Positions 1 to 10,605 of a DNA stretch of 64,000 bases are shown here, in pieces; positions within the stretch are counted from its first letter, which is position 1, and the number at the start of each line of letters is the position of its first letter. The notes beneath the pieces are model-generated. The model did not search any database, had not been told where the DNA came from, and saw only the letters and a program-made list of their open reading frames with translations. The DNA comes from Achatina immaculata. Lineage: Eukaryota; Mollusca; Gastropoda; Stylommatophora; Achatinidae. The translations under genes and the position numbers were made by a program. The stretch spans positions 49,449,269-49,513,268 of the forward strand of contig CM019693.1 in NCBI GenBank assembly GCA_009760885.1. Reading direction: 5' to 3'.

Positions 1-293
1 GTTCATGGGATCACTGACATACTTACCTTCCTCCCCCACCCAAACCACCCACTATGAAAAGATGGAAACCCCACTGATGGAAGAGGGGATGGGGGGGTGT
101 GTTTTATGTAAAAACTTTGGTTTCATTTTCTAAAGTTTTATACGCATGTTTATAATAGAGTAGTAAACAGATGAAATTACTGTTTCAGAAACAACAGATG
201 TAGTTGAAGTTATAATTCCATAAATCAACATTTAATAATATGGTCTGAAATTAAAATTTTAAATAACATAGTATGCTATGTGTGGAATCAGGA
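1..293. other. No gene seen (window start)
   Basis: AT-rich sequence with a short C-rich and G-rich stretch near 30-105. I see no coding frame, RNA gene or repeat that I can support before the 31-bp array begins. Confidence 0.6.
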
Positions 294-1017
294 CAATTAG
301 CCACCACAGAACTAAACATACAAGCAATTAGCCACCACAGAACTAAACATACTAACAATTAGCCACCAAAGAAATAAACATACAAGCAATTAGCCACCAC
401 AGAACTAAACATACTAACAATTAGCAACCACAGAACTAAACATACTAACAATTAGCAACCACAGAACTAAACATACTAACAATTAGCCACCACAGAACTA
501 AACATACAAACAATTAGCCGCCACAGAACTAAACATACAAACAATTAGCCACCACAGAACTAAACATACAAACAATTAGCCACCACAGAACTAAACATAC
601 TAACAATTAGCCACCACAGAACTAAACATACAAGCAATTAGCCACCACAGAACTAAACATACTAACAATTAGCCACCACAGAACTAAACATACAAGCAAT
701 TAGCCACCACAGAACTAAACATACTAACAATTAGCCACCACAGAACTAAACATACAAGCAATTAGCCACCACAGAACTAAACATACTAACAATTAGCAAC
801 CACAGAACTAAACATACTAACAATTATCCGCCACAGAACTAAACATACAAACAATTAGCCACCGCAGAACTAAACATACAAGCAATTAGCCACCACAGAA
901 CTAAACATACTAACAATTAGCAACCACAGAACTAAACATACTAACAATTAGCCACCACAGAACTAAACATACTAACAATTAGCCGCCACAGAACTAAACA
1001 TACAAACAATTAGCCAC
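294..1017. repeat. 31-bp minisatellite, about 23 copies
   Basis: Head-to-tail units of 31 bp, each containing CAATTAGCCACCACAG and then AACTAAACATAC. The last position of the unit varies (CAAG, TAAC or AAAC), giving at least three interspersed monomer types, and a few copies carry GCAACC or GCCGCC instead of GCCACC. The array ends exactly where the LINE relic begins. Confidence 0.95.
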
Positions 1018-1950
1018 CATGACAGACTTCAGGTCAGTAGATAATTTCTACAAAACAGCAAAATGTGGATTTTCATCTTCCTATTTTACACATATAATTG
1101 TAGACAGGGAATATTACGATGCCATAACAGTTGGAGGTTATGAAATACCAGAGATTAGATATGCTGATGACACAGTATTGCTGTCCACAACACAAGAAGG
1201 AATGGAAAAACTAATTATGTCAGTCCGCAAGAACAGCGAAGAGCAGAACCTCTATCTTAATGCAAAGAAAACTAAATTGATGACAACTGACAAAACAAAC
1301 AAGGCAACTGAAATATGTATCAATGAGGAAAAACTGGAAGATGTGGAGAGTTCTGAATATCTTGGATCACTACTAACTAATAATGGAGATACAATGAGGG
1401 AAATTAAAAGGAGGACATCTATGCTCTTCAGAAAGTAAAACAAATAAAGAATCTGTGGAGAGGAGCAGACAGAACCACAAAAATAAGATTTTTAAGGGCA
1501 TGCATCTTTCCCATCGCAACATATGCCTGTGAGACCTGGACACTTAACAAAACAGCTGAGAAACACATAAATGCCTTTGAATGTAAATGCTACAGAAGAG
1601 TTCTCCAAATATCGTGGACACAAAAAAGAACAAATATATCTATACTACAAGAGCTTAATGTTGAAGAAGGCTGGCTAGTAAAGAGGATTAAAGAGAGAAA
1701 ACTTAAATATTTTGGACACATTAAACGTCATGATAATTTAGAGATGACCGTATTGGAAGGATACATAATGGGAAAAAGAAAAAGAGGAAGACCGAAACGA
1801 AGATGGCTGCAAGACATCGTTGACGATCTGGAAATGGATGCAGCAGCAGCAGGCCATCTTGCTTACAACCGAGAGGCCTACAGGAGTGCTGTTTGGGAGC
1901 CAAAGTTCCGCAAGGGACATGCAAAGGAATGAATGAATTGTTTCTCTTAC
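1018..1950 (+). pseudogene. LINE reverse transcriptase 3' half (RTE-like), TGAA-tailed
   Basis: This is the C-terminal part of a non-LTR retrotransposon polyprotein. An open frame (1019-1438) carries RT motif [11 protein letters not shown], around residues 47-56, and the following conserved block (YLGSLLTNNGD) is visible. After a frame break near 1430 the homology continues in another frame to about 1932 with CETWTLNK, RRVLQISW, YFGHIKR, GRPKRRW and AGHLAYNREAYRSAV, a conserved C-terminal series of endonuclease/RT LINEs. The 3' end is a short TGAATGAATGAA tail. Everything upstream of motif C (endonuclease, RT palm motifs A and B) is missing, so this is a 5'-truncated, frameshifted relic. The same 3' end recurs at 8755 and, inverted, at 51825. 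Clade assignment as RTE-like is from memory of typical C-termini and is tentative. Confidence 0.88.
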
Positions 1951-2092
1951 TGGAAATGTTCATACACTACTTTCATTCCTCTGAAGTGTCAGCTTGCTTC
2001 TGTTGTTCTGTCTGATGGAAGGGTTGACAGAGTTGATGTGAGTTATGCAATGTGGCCCACGACTAACATGAAGGTTGGTGAATCATAGCCAG

Positions 2093-2372
2093 CCAAGACC
2101 CTGTCCCACCTCCCTGCTGGTACCCCCAGTAACAAGCCTAGTTTGGCTAACACTGCGGGGATCAGCACGGTCCCCATGGTGGTGGAGTCTGTTAAAGAAG
2201 TATTACACACACCAAACTCCCTACAATTTTTGGTCTACTTGGGGACTGCAAAAAAAAAAACAAAAACTCCACCATAAATCAGCCCAATCTAACAATGTTT
2301 TGCCTCAACATCTTCATTGTAACAGATGCAAGAACAAACATCAAAGTTCCAGGGAGATAGGAGAAGACAGCT
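2093..2372 (+). repeat. Dispersed repeat, first of a divergent pair
   Basis: About 250 bp here aligns by eye with 60880-61140. Shared blocks include CCC-CCTCC, TGGTACC, AGTAACA, GTCCC, GGTGGT, GAGTC, TTAAAGAAG, CTCAACATCT and CAGGGAGAT in the same order. The two copies differ at many positions, so they are old. No protein motif is visible. It could be the untranslated leader of a LINE or a non-autonomous element; I cannot decide which. Confidence 0.75.
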
Positions 2373-2440
2373 GATTGTTCTTTGTGTGCTCTCATAAATT
2401 GTTCTTTGTGTGCTCTCATAAATTGTTCTTTGTGTGCCTT
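2373..2440. repeat. 24-bp triplication
   Basis: Three near-identical 24-bp copies containing TTGTTCTTTGTGTGC and then CTCATAAA; the third copy is diverged (CTTCTTAAA). Confidence 0.85.
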
Positions 2441-2668
2441 CTTAAATGTTTGATATTGTTAAAATGAAGGTTGTTTTTAGCAGTTTAATAAATTATCAGT
2501 GCTGTGATGTCAAGGCACTGCCTGGCAAGTTATAAAGAGATCAGTTTAGCTTTCACAGTAATAGAACTCAATGGGAGGACATCCACCTTCTTACATATAC
2601 TCAGGATAATGATGAAAGGCATGGAAGCCAATTATCAACAAAAATAACACAAGACATCTGTCTTCTAA

Positions 2669-2920
2669 CATGTGTTCAGGGGAATGATGAAATGCAACTC
2701 ACTACCAAAAACAGCACTAAGATGGACACCACAGGGGAAAAGAAGTAAGGGTAGACCAAAAGAGACATGGAGAACAACAACAGAAAGGATGTTGAGCAAC
2801 AGAGGGCTCATGTGGGCAAGAGCAGAAAAAAAGGCAAAGGACAGGCATTTTTGGAAAACCCTTGCAGAAGCTCCATGTGTCCTGGACACAATTAAGGTTC
2901 ATAGAGAGAGAGATATAACC
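2669..2920 (+). pseudogene. LINE 3' end, AG-tailed family, copy 1
   Basis: Short C-terminal piece of a LINE polyprotein with LPKTALRWTPQGKRSKG, RPKETWRTTTERML, WARAEKKAKDRHFW and LAEAPCVL, then a stop and a GAGAGAGA tail. It aligns over its whole length with the better preserved copy at 53322-53658. The 5' truncation point lies about 110 bp further downstream in the element than in the other two copies. No catalytic region is retained. Confidence 0.85.
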
Positions 2921-2924
2921 TATA

Positions 2925-3080
2925 CCAGAAAAAATACCTTGCAGGATCTTAGAGAAAAGACTATCCAGTAACAGAACCACATTTAACTTAAATTCAGATT
3001 GGATTTACAAAAACTAGAAGCCATACAGATGCCATCTTCTTCAAAAGCAGTTAAGATAAAAATCAGTCGAACACAATCAG
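2925..3080 (+). pseudogene. LINE RT relic (finger/palm boundary)
   Basis: A plus-strand frame reads QIGFTKTRSHTDAIFF followed by a stop, matching the conserved RT block Q-x-GF-x-K-x-RS-x-x-DAIF that precedes motif A. Upstream residues (REKTIQ in another frame) may belong to the same relic. It is short and frameshifted, so confidence is moderate. Confidence 0.5.
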
Positions 3081-3107
3081 ATACAGATAGCTTACAGTGT
3101 AAGCTAT

Positions 3108-3125
3108 ATATATATATATATATAC
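3108..3125. repeat. (TA)n microsatellite
   Basis: Uninterrupted TATATA run of about 18 bp. Confidence 0.9.
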
Positions 3126-3254
3126 AGGTAAAGGTAATCCTGTCATGCCTTAGAGGCACATAGCGATATGGTGTTATTGCCCATATTTTGTGTAAAGAGG
3201 CAAGTTAGACTATGACAGATAAAGAAGCAAAGAATCAAGTGGTTCAGCCACTAC

Positions 3255-3432
3255 AGGATACAGATCATGAGGAAGCCCCAGAAAGAGATGGATAGATAAT
3301 ATCAGAAACACATTCACTAATTATGGCATGACAGACACTGAAGGCAGCAATTTGCCTTGATAACACTAACTGCATCTCTCCTCAATGTCTCATGGTACAA
3401 GAAGAGGGATAAAGTAAGTAAGTATAAGTAAG
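3255..3432 (+). pseudogene. LINE C-terminal relic, TAAG-tailed
   Basis: One plus-strand frame reads SPRKRWIDNIRNTFTNYG, the GRPRKRW-type C-terminal block of LINE polyproteins. About 80 bp later the sequence ends in a TAAGTAAGTATAAGTAAG tail, as expected for a LINE 3' end. It is a different family from the copies at 1018 and 2669. The 5' limit is a guess. Confidence 0.5.
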
Positions 3433-3464
3433 CCCAGCCATGTGATGGACACCAAGGGAAAGTA

Positions 3465-3960
3465 AAAAAAAAGTCTAGTTTGGCTACCTCTGTAGTGTGT
3501 AAAAAGTTGAGTTTGACTACCTCATAGCATATTAAAAAGGCTAGCTTGACGACTACTGTAGTTTGTAAAAAGGCTAATTTTACTATCTCTGTAGTGTGTA
3601 AAAAGGCAAGTTTGACTACCATTGCAGTGTTTAAAAAAGGCTAGTTAGACTACCTCTGTAAAAAGGCTAGTCTGATTATAGTGTGTAAAACCAAGTCAGA
3701 CTACCCTATAGCATGTTAAAATGGCTAGTTAAACTACCTCTGTAGTGTGTAAAAAAGGCTAGTTTGACCAACTATGCAGTATGTAAAAAAGCTAGTTGTA
3801 TAACCTCTGTGTTGTGTAGAAAGACTGGTTTGTCTGCTTGAGTAAAAAAGCCTAGTTAGACTACCCCATAGCATGTTAAAAAGACTAGTTTGACATCCTC
3901 TGTAATGTGTAAAAAAGGTCAACTAGACTACCCCATAGCATGTAAAAAGACTAGACAGAT
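3465..3960. repeat. Degenerate ~33-bp minisatellite
   Basis: About 14 imperfect units built on GTGTAAAAAGGCTAGTTTG and ACTACCTCTGTA, with alternative ACTACCCCATAGCATG endings. Unit length varies because of small deletions. Open frames across it on the minus strand are a by-product of the repeat. Confidence 0.9.
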
Positions 3961-4181
3961 TATGCCTGTAAAGAGACTCAGCTGCACATCATGAAGACCA
4001 GATGTATTCAGAAGTTTGAACCTTGATTTAACCATCTTTTCTTCCAGAGGACAGCGGTGTGCTATGACAGTGTCTACAACAGGGCTATAAAGGAAGTCAA
4101 AACATCAGAAACAGTTCAAGTACATACAGCAAAACAATCACAGACTTTCCAGCAGCATCACAAGAAGCAAGCTCCTTTGTC

Positions 4182-4906
4182 AAATCATAGCACACAAAGA
4201 AGTATACACCTAATGCCTACAGCAAACATCACAATGAACATAAATCATAGCACACAAAGAAGTATACACCTAATGCCTACAGCAAACATCACACTGATCC
4301 TAAATCATAGCATACAAATAATTATACACCTAATACCTACAGCAAACATCACACTGATCCTAAATCATACCACACAAAGAAGTATACACCTAATGCCTAC
4401 AGCAAACATCACAATCAACCTAAATCATAGCACACAAAGAAGTATACACCTAATACCTACAGCAAACATCACAATGAACATAAATCATAGCACACAAAGA
4501 AGTATACACCTAATGCCTACAGCAAACATCACAATGAACATAAATCATAGCACACAAAGAAGTATACACCTAATGCCTACAGCAAACATCACACTGATCC
4601 TAAATCATAGCATACAAATAATTATACACCTAATACCTACAGCAAACATCACACTGATCCTAAATCATACCACACAAAGAAGTATACACCTAATACCTAC
4701 AGCAAACATCACACTGATCCTAAATCATAGCATACAAAGAAATATACACCTAATACCTACAGTAAACATCACAATCAACCTAAATCATAGCACACAAAGA
4801 AGTATAGACCTAATACCTACAGTAAACATCACAATGACCCTAAATCATAGCACACAAAGAAGTATACACCTAATACCTACAGCAAACATCACAATCAACC
4901 TAAATC
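4182..4906. repeat. 60-bp tandem array, 12 copies
   Basis: Twelve 60-bp units, each starting AAATCATAGCACACAAAG and containing TATACACCTAATGCC and ACAGCAAACATCACA. Sub-types (ATGAACAT, CTGATCCT and ATCAACCT endings) alternate in blocks, so amplification occurred in multi-unit steps. Because 60 is a multiple of 3, one plus-strand frame stays open from 4057 to 4917 (286 codons) as a 20-residue repeat containing HSTQRSIHLMPTANIT. I see no signal peptide, recognised domain or upstream exon evidence, so I read the ORF as a by-product rather than a gene. Confidence 0.93.
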
Positions 4907-4917
4907 CCAGAGAGTGA

Positions 4918-5428
4918 GCTATTCTCTGGTACCTTTCCCTTAATTCCTAGTGTTCACTTTGAGTCACCAAAGCTCTTTAAGTAAAATGTATTAATGAAGA
5001 TTTGTAGGAAGAACCTCAACTCAGCTCCTGAGTTAAACTGAAGATCTGGGAAACTCACAGCAGGAAACTTTCTATACAGAACAAAAATCCCAGAGTTAAA
5101 TAATTTAGCAGTGTAGCCTGAAATAACTACAAAATTTCTTTTAACACCTGGACCAACAAAAACTGAACAAATACTACTAAAGCTGTTATCACACCAAGGA
5201 AACTGCTCTTTACTGGAGTGTTATAGCATCTATAAGCAGCATAATAAGAGCTAAATAGACATGCCATGTAAAATGCACTAAAGATAGGTTTAAATGAAAA
5301 TGATAGCATCAACAAATTTTAAATGAAAGACAATACAATATAATTATGGTCAGAACATACATCTCTTCTTCTTCTTCGTTCACTTCTACCACCAAAAACC
5401 ACACTGTGAACCTACTGAATTCACGCCT
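4918..5428. other. No gene seen
   Basis: AT-rich non-repetitive sequence without a supported coding frame or RNA gene. A short TTCTTC run precedes the palindrome that follows. Confidence 0.5.
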
Positions 5429-5500
5429 GTGGTCCTCGTTAGGTCCCGTGGTCCCCTGTGTGGTCCAAAATAGACCACACGAGATCCACGAGAGGACCAC
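5429..5500. repeat. 72-bp imperfect palindrome
   Basis: GTGGTCCTC at 5429 is the inverse complement of GAGGACCAC at 5492-5500. Inside, GTGTGGTC at about 5457 pairs with GACCACAC at about 5473, leaving an AAAATA loop. A mismatch/bulge region separates the two stems. It could extrude as a hairpin. No terminal duplication that would mark a transposon is obvious. Confidence 0.75.
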
Positions 5501-5602
5501 AAGGGGTTCAGAGTATCACAGTGCTTTAGCCATACATCTCTAAATAGTCATATCAACAATAGTTGACTAAATCATCCTTCATTGTATTCAATGTGTGTCA
5601 TG

Positions 5603-6251
5603 CAGTTACACACAGCACAACCCATATTAAAAAGTAAACCATCAGCTACTCAACAGCAGTTACACACAGTGCAACCCATATTAAAAAGTAAACCATCAGC
5701 TACTCAACAGCAGTTACACACAGAGCAACCCATATTAAAAAGTAAACCATCTGCTACTCAACAGCAGTTACACACAGTGCAACCCATATTAAAATGTAAA
5801 CCATCAGCTACTCAATAGCAGTTACACACAGCGCAACCCATATTAAAAAGTAAACCATCAGCTACTCAATAGCAGTTACACACAGCGCAACCCATATTAA
5901 AAAGTAAACCATCAGCTACTCAACAGCAGTTACACACAGCGCAACCTATATTAAAAAGTAAACCATCAGCTACTCAACAGCAGTTACACACAGTGCAACC
6001 CATATTAAAATGTAAACCATCAGCTACTCAATAGCAGTTACACACAGCGCAACCCATATTAAAAAGTAAACCATCAGCTACTCAATAGCAGTTACACACA
6101 GCGCAACCCATATTAAAAAGTAAACCATCAGCTACTCAACAGCAGTTACACACAGCGCAACCCATATTAAAAAGTAAACCATCAGCTACTCAACAGCAGT
6201 TACACACAGTGCAACCCATATTAAAAAGTAAACCATCAGCTACTCAATAGC
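5603..6251. repeat. 54-bp tandem array, 12 copies
   Basis: Units begin CAGTTACACACAGCGCAAC and contain ATATTAAAAAGTAAACC and ATCAGCTACTCAACAG. Variants (GTGCAACC, AATGTAAACC, CAATAG) recur at regular spacing, indicating amplification of a multi-unit block: the pattern around 5775-5935 recurs around 5990-6150. A 54-bp unit keeps short ORFs open in places. Confidence 0.95.
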
Positions 6252-6364
6252 AGCCTTCTTTCACAGCTGACTTCAGTATTAGTACTGACACTTTTCATGT
6301 AAGGAGACAACTTTGAAGCAGGCTAATGTCAGCTTTCTTTTTTTAAACAGTCATACCAACAGTT

Positions 6365-6550
6365 TCATTCTTATATGATACCTGGCTCACCTAACACTGC
6401 TCTTTGCAGACTTACTTACTTCCTACCTTTCTTACATGATACCTGGGTCACCTATCTCTCTTCTTTACAGATTTACTTACTTTCTACCCTTTCTTACACG
6501 ATTCTTGGGTCACCTATCTCTGTTCTTTTCAGACTTACTTCCTTCACACG
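6365..6550. repeat. ~60-bp degenerate triplication
   Basis: Three to four diverged copies sharing GATACCTGG-TCACCTA, CTCT-TTCTTT, CAGA-TTACTT and CTACC. A related half-unit (ATCTGGGTCACCTGATG) continues to about 6605. Confidence 0.75.
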
Positions 6551-6605
6551 TGTTTCTTAATATATATTTTTTTTCCAGTTAAAATTGTATCTGGGTCACC
6601 TGATG

Positions 6606-7204
6606 TTCTTTTGTTCATGTATGAGTGATTGCATATTGAGGCATCCTAAGCATGAGAATTAATTACTGTAGTGAGAATTAAGATATAAAAGACTGGAAGT
6701 ATTAGAAATGACTGAAGGCTGTAAAGAAAGTATCAGTGTAGAAGATGACATGCTGTTGTTTGCTAGTATCAACACCAGCTTGTCACAGAACTTTCTGTAT
6801 GTGAATGTTTGCCTATAAGCACAAGTGTTGAAATATTCAAAGCATATTTCATTAACATCAAAGTCCTGAACCAGCTGTGAAGACAAACAGACTTACTGTT
6901 GTGCTATGGAAAAGAGCAATGGTATAAAGTAAAAATGAGAGCAGCATAGTCTTTATTTTGCTTGCACATACATAAGGACAACACAGAAAATACTGTTCTG
7001 CAACATTTCAATAAATGGAAATAGAACAAACACAAATATTTACTGCACATAATCTTACCTTAACATTTCTTCTTTCTTGCCTAAGTGGATGATGACACTA
7101 AGTATGGTACAGGATAGCAGCTGTATTTCCAGTCGGGTCTGGTACCAAATTCCTAGCACTTACTGCAAGAAGGAGGCCACATAGTAGACCTAAATGAAGA
7201 TATT
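6606..7204. other. No gene seen
   Basis: Unique-looking AT-rich sequence; no supported coding frame, RNA gene or tandem repeat. Confidence 0.5.
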
Positions 7205-7209
7205 AAAAT

Positions 7210-7697
7210 ATTTTTAAGTCATTAATGTGAGATTTTTTCTATGAGCTAAGAGCTCTGGCAAAAACTTGCACAAGAAACTCATTAATGTGAGATGTTCCTA
7301 TGAGCTAAGAGCTCTGGCAAAAACTTGCACAAGAAACTCATTAATGTGAGATGTTCCTATGAGCTAAGAGCTCTGGCAAAAACTTGCATAAGAAACTCAT
7401 TAATGTGAGATGTTCCTATGAGCTAAGAGCTCTGGCAAAAACTTGCACAAGAAACTCATTAATGTGAGATGTTCCTATGAGCTAAGAGCTCTGGCAAAAA
7501 CTTGCACAAGAAACTCATTAATGTGAGATGTTCCTATGAAGTAAGAGGTCTGGCAAAAACTTGCACAAGAAACTCATTAATGTGAGATGTTCCTATGAGC
7601 TAAGAGCTCTGGCAAAAACTTGCACAAGAAACTCATTAATGTGAGATGTTCCTACGAAGTAAGAGGTCTGGCAAAAACTTGCACAAGAAACTCACAT
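7210..7697. repeat. 59-bp tandem array, 8 copies
   Basis: Units begin CATTAATGTGAGATGTTCC, contain AGCTAAGAGCTCTGGC and end AACTTGCACAAGAAACT. Six copies are almost identical; two carry GAAGTAAGAGGTCTGG instead, in alternating positions near the 3' side, suggesting a two-unit amplification. Confidence 0.95.
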
Positions 7698-7699
7698 GG

Positions 7700-8750
7700 G
7701 GAGTGACTCTGCACAAAGATGCATCATCATTTTAGGAGGAAATGAGGGCCAAACCTGAAACTACAAGATGCAAGTGCATGAAAACTGGACCTTGCAGCAA
7801 AAATAATAATGGCGTTACTGTGGCCAGCAATGCAAGCCTAACATTGGTAAAGTCAGCCATGAGATGAGCTTCTAGCAAGATGATGCTCAGCAAAACCTAC
7901 AACAGCTGATATATGTCTACTTCAAAACTGTCATACAGGACACAAAGTGTCAATATAGTACAGATGGTGAGTTAGCAGGAGCATAGACTGGGAAAGTTTG
8001 AAGGAGACATATACTGCTGAGGCTCATCTTGAGAACTGTAACTCAATGTTACTCTTCTCTTTTGGGTGAAGAGGACTTGGGTGGAGATGTACTAGCAGAG
8101 GTTATAAGGGTGAACTTGAAGGCTGAGAATCTGAAGGGTTAGGGGTGACTCAACTTGGCTGTGGCAGTTGATTCTTGAACAAGTGGTGCAAGAGTGTTTG
8201 CCACATGGAATGGAAGTCTTCTGCTTATCTCTCAGTTCCCTGTAAATTTTTATATTGTTTTCTAGATTAATATTGACTTGAGAACTGTCAAAACTGAGAT
8301 TCAGCCTTTCTCAAAGTGCACCCATCTTCTTTGACATGGCAGTCCCTTCTGCAAACTCTTTTGATGTCATTTCCATAGGCTGGGTAGGTTATCTTCAGAA
8401 AGATTCATGTTCAGTGAATAGATGCCAACAATTCAGTAATATTTCCAGCCTCTACTTTCTAGGTCCAGTTGGTGGCTTGGTGATAAGGAGAAAAAAAAAA
8501 CTGTTGAGTTCTTGTATTTTCAATGTTATGTGTAACAAAACAAGTTCACGTAATACATTTCTGCTGTGTGCCTGAATAAAATCATAATTTTAAGTATTTT
8601 AAAAATATTTTTAAAATATTCCTCAAATTTTAGTAATCAATGAATATCAAGCTTTTTTATGACGAACTCTTTTCATAAGTAATATTTATGAAAGTAAAAT
8701 AATGTTGGGACAAAAGTCACTTGCCTAATTGTTTAACACTGGTGTTTGCA
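7700..8750. other. No gene seen
   Basis: About 1 kb of unique-looking sequence. Short open frames exist (for example 8336-8575 on the plus strand) but show no recognisable domain, and I do not call them genes. Confidence 0.5.
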
Positions 8751-8754
8751 TGGG

Positions 8755-8840
8755 AAAGCAGGCCATCTTGCTCACAACCGAGAGGCCTACAGGCGGGAAG
8801 CAAAGTTCCGCAAGGGACATGCAAGTGAATGAATGAATAA
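8755..8840 (+). mobile_element. LINE 3' end, TGAA-tailed family, copy 2
   Basis: About 86 bp matching the last part of the element at 1018-1950: GCAGGCCATCTTGCTCAC, ACCGAGAGGCCTACAGG, AAGTTCCGCAAGGGACATG and then TGAATGAATGAAT. It lacks about 12 bp relative to the other copies after CTACAGG. It is a heavily 5'-truncated insertion. Confidence 0.88.
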
Positions 8841-9279
8841 TTAGCGTGTGCTAAAGCAGTTCCTATGTACTTCACTGGAATATATTCTGTTTTTAGGTTT
8901 ATTCTAAACTCCCGAGTGTCGACATTAATTCTACTTACCGATATTAGCAGGGCTTCTCCGAGGAGACGGTTTTTACAGCAGGAAGACATCTTGCTCAAGA
9001 TTTCTGCCATGCCTGACTTTGTCAGTTTTAGACTTGCACAGTAACAAGAAGCACTATTTGCGTGGTTAGTTCACGCTTCCTTCCTCTTACATCTCCTAAC
9101 TTCAAGCTTGTTCCTACCTAAAAGATGCAGCACAAAGCTGCTCTACTCTAAACCGATGTTCCTAAGTTCCAGGGTAAAAACGTGCAGCACGACCACTTGT
9201 CGTTTGAGGTTATGAGAGCAGACGTCTACACAGGTGTACTCATTGAGCAGTCCCTAAATAGCACAGCGAAATATAGTGA
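8841..9279. other. No gene seen
   Basis: Unique-looking sequence between the LINE tail and the hAT-type element; no supported gene. Confidence 0.45.
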
Positions 9280-9624
9280 CAGTGGTTCTCAACTTCTGGT
9301 CACGTCTCAAATTAGGGTCGCGGGGGGGGGGGGGTGGAAGTAGTGTTACGAGAACATATTTTCATAAATATTTAATTATTACGAGATGACATTTTTATAT
9401 TACTGTGATTAGTAACAAATTTACGTCACTTTAAAAACATTGACATTGTATTATCTATGAAGTTGTTGTTGTTGTTGTTGTTGTTTTGGTTGTTGAATCG
9501 AAGTATTTTTAAACTTATTTATCATGGGTCATATGGTCGTCTAACATTCTTCTGATCTAGGGGGTAGCAGGTCTCGTATCAATGTTGGCGCAGGGTTGCA
9601 CTCACAAAATGTTTAGAACCACTG
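9280..9624. mobile_element. Non-autonomous hAT-type element (MITE)
   Basis: The left end CAGTGGTTCTCAAC and the inverse complement of the right end, CAGTGGTTCTAAAC, match at 13 of 14 bases. CAGNG and the GGTTCTCAAC extension are typical of hAT terminal inverted repeats (the MER5/Charlie type in vertebrates is a familiar example). Length is 345 bp with no transposase frame, so it is a deletion derivative. It contains a long G run near 9322 and a GTT microsatellite near 9464. I could not identify a convincing 8-bp target duplication, so the insertion is old or the ends are slightly misplaced. Confidence 0.72.
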
Positions 9625-9804
9625 CTGTAAAATTATTGTATTATTTTAATGCACGGGGAAGAGTTTTATAAGCTGATCAATAATTTATCAGATCTGGGGG
9701 GAGGGGGGAGGAGGGAGGTGGAGGGAAATCCAGTCAGTACATTGCTCCAGGGCCCCGATGGCGGCTCAGAGCGTTTCAATGGAGAGAGAGCGGGGGTCCG
9801 TAGT

Positions 9805-10312
9805 GAATGAAAACAGAATGGCTAATCAGTAAATCAGTACGGGGGGGGGGGGGGGGGGGGAATTTTCCACCGTCTTATAAATTTACACCACCCCACCCCG
9901 GGACAGCCTCTACCTTACTTTTCTTAGTTATGGCTTCCATGCTGTCATGTCTTTCACTCATGAAGGGTCGAGATGATAAGAATGAAGGCCCACTTCAGCG
10001 GGTTCAACTCCTGCTTCCATCATCCTTCAGTTTACTGACACAAGCTGTAAAATACTTGAAAACCGCTGGGTATATCTGCAGTGTTTACAGTATTTTATCA
10101 ACCAACCAGGCAAAAGTAGAAACAAGCAAACTTCTCAAGACCGTGTTCATTGTAGAAAACATGAAAGTGCACTTGATGTTACAAATAGGGTCTCTGAAAC
10201 AGTTTGTAGGCCAGCGCAAAACTTTTACTCAGTCTCCCCTCCCCCTTCCACACCCCCATCCCCTGCCCATTTACCCTTTTGATTAGCCATTCTACCTTCA
10301 TTCGTTATGAGC
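9805..10312. repeat. ~0.5-kb inverted repeat with G-rich and C-rich arms
   Basis: GAATGAA-x3-AGAATGGCTAATCA at about 9805-9831 is matched by its inverse complement at 10280-10303. Inside the left arm is a run of about 20 G (9841-9860); inside the right arm is a C-rich tract (10234-10262). It resembles a foldback or MITE-like element. An open frame of 159 codons crosses it but starts in the inverted repeat, runs through the G run and has no recognisable domain. Confidence 0.6.
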
Positions 10313-10317
10313 CAGCC

Positions 10318-10500
10318 CTTGAATCATCATCTTCATCATTATCATGTGCCGTACCGGTAAGCCTTGACGCTCATCATTCTCCATAGATCTCTTGATATTT
10401 TCCATCAGCTTAGTTTATGACTTTTTATTTTTCCATCACGTTAGACTGTCCATGATTTTTTTTCTCTTGTTCTTCCCCTGCCTCTCTTCTCGTTTATCTT
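10318..10500 (-). pseudogene. LINE 3' end relic, GAT-tailed family
   Basis: Read on the minus strand this ends in a degenerate GATGATAATGATGAAG tail preceded by the complement of GTGCCGTACC, matching the GGCACGGCAC-(ATG)n end of the elements at 25625 and 38787. TTAGACTGTCCA and TTTCTCTTGTTCTTCC on the plus strand also align with 38903-38940. It is strongly decayed. Confidence 0.55.
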
Positions 10501-10605
10501 GCCCGCTGTTTTGATGTTTTCAGTCTCTTAATGTCCAACGCAAACGCTCGAGAACAACTTGCCAGAAGTGATAAACTGGACAGTGACGTTAGACGGATAT
10601 TAAGA

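Noticed and set aside
294..1017. Could the regular 31-bp repeats be a CRISPR array?
   Set aside because: Repeats are directly adjacent with no unique spacers, the surroundings are eukaryotic transposons, and no cas gene is present.
4057..4917. 286-codon frame with 20-residue repeats as a secreted or structural repeat protein
   Set aside because: The frame coincides with a 60-bp tandem array, has no signal peptide or domain, and variation falls at all codon positions.
9807..10286. 159-codon frame as a host gene
   Set aside because: It starts in an inverted repeat, passes through a run of about 20 G and ends in a C-rich tract, with no recognisable domain.
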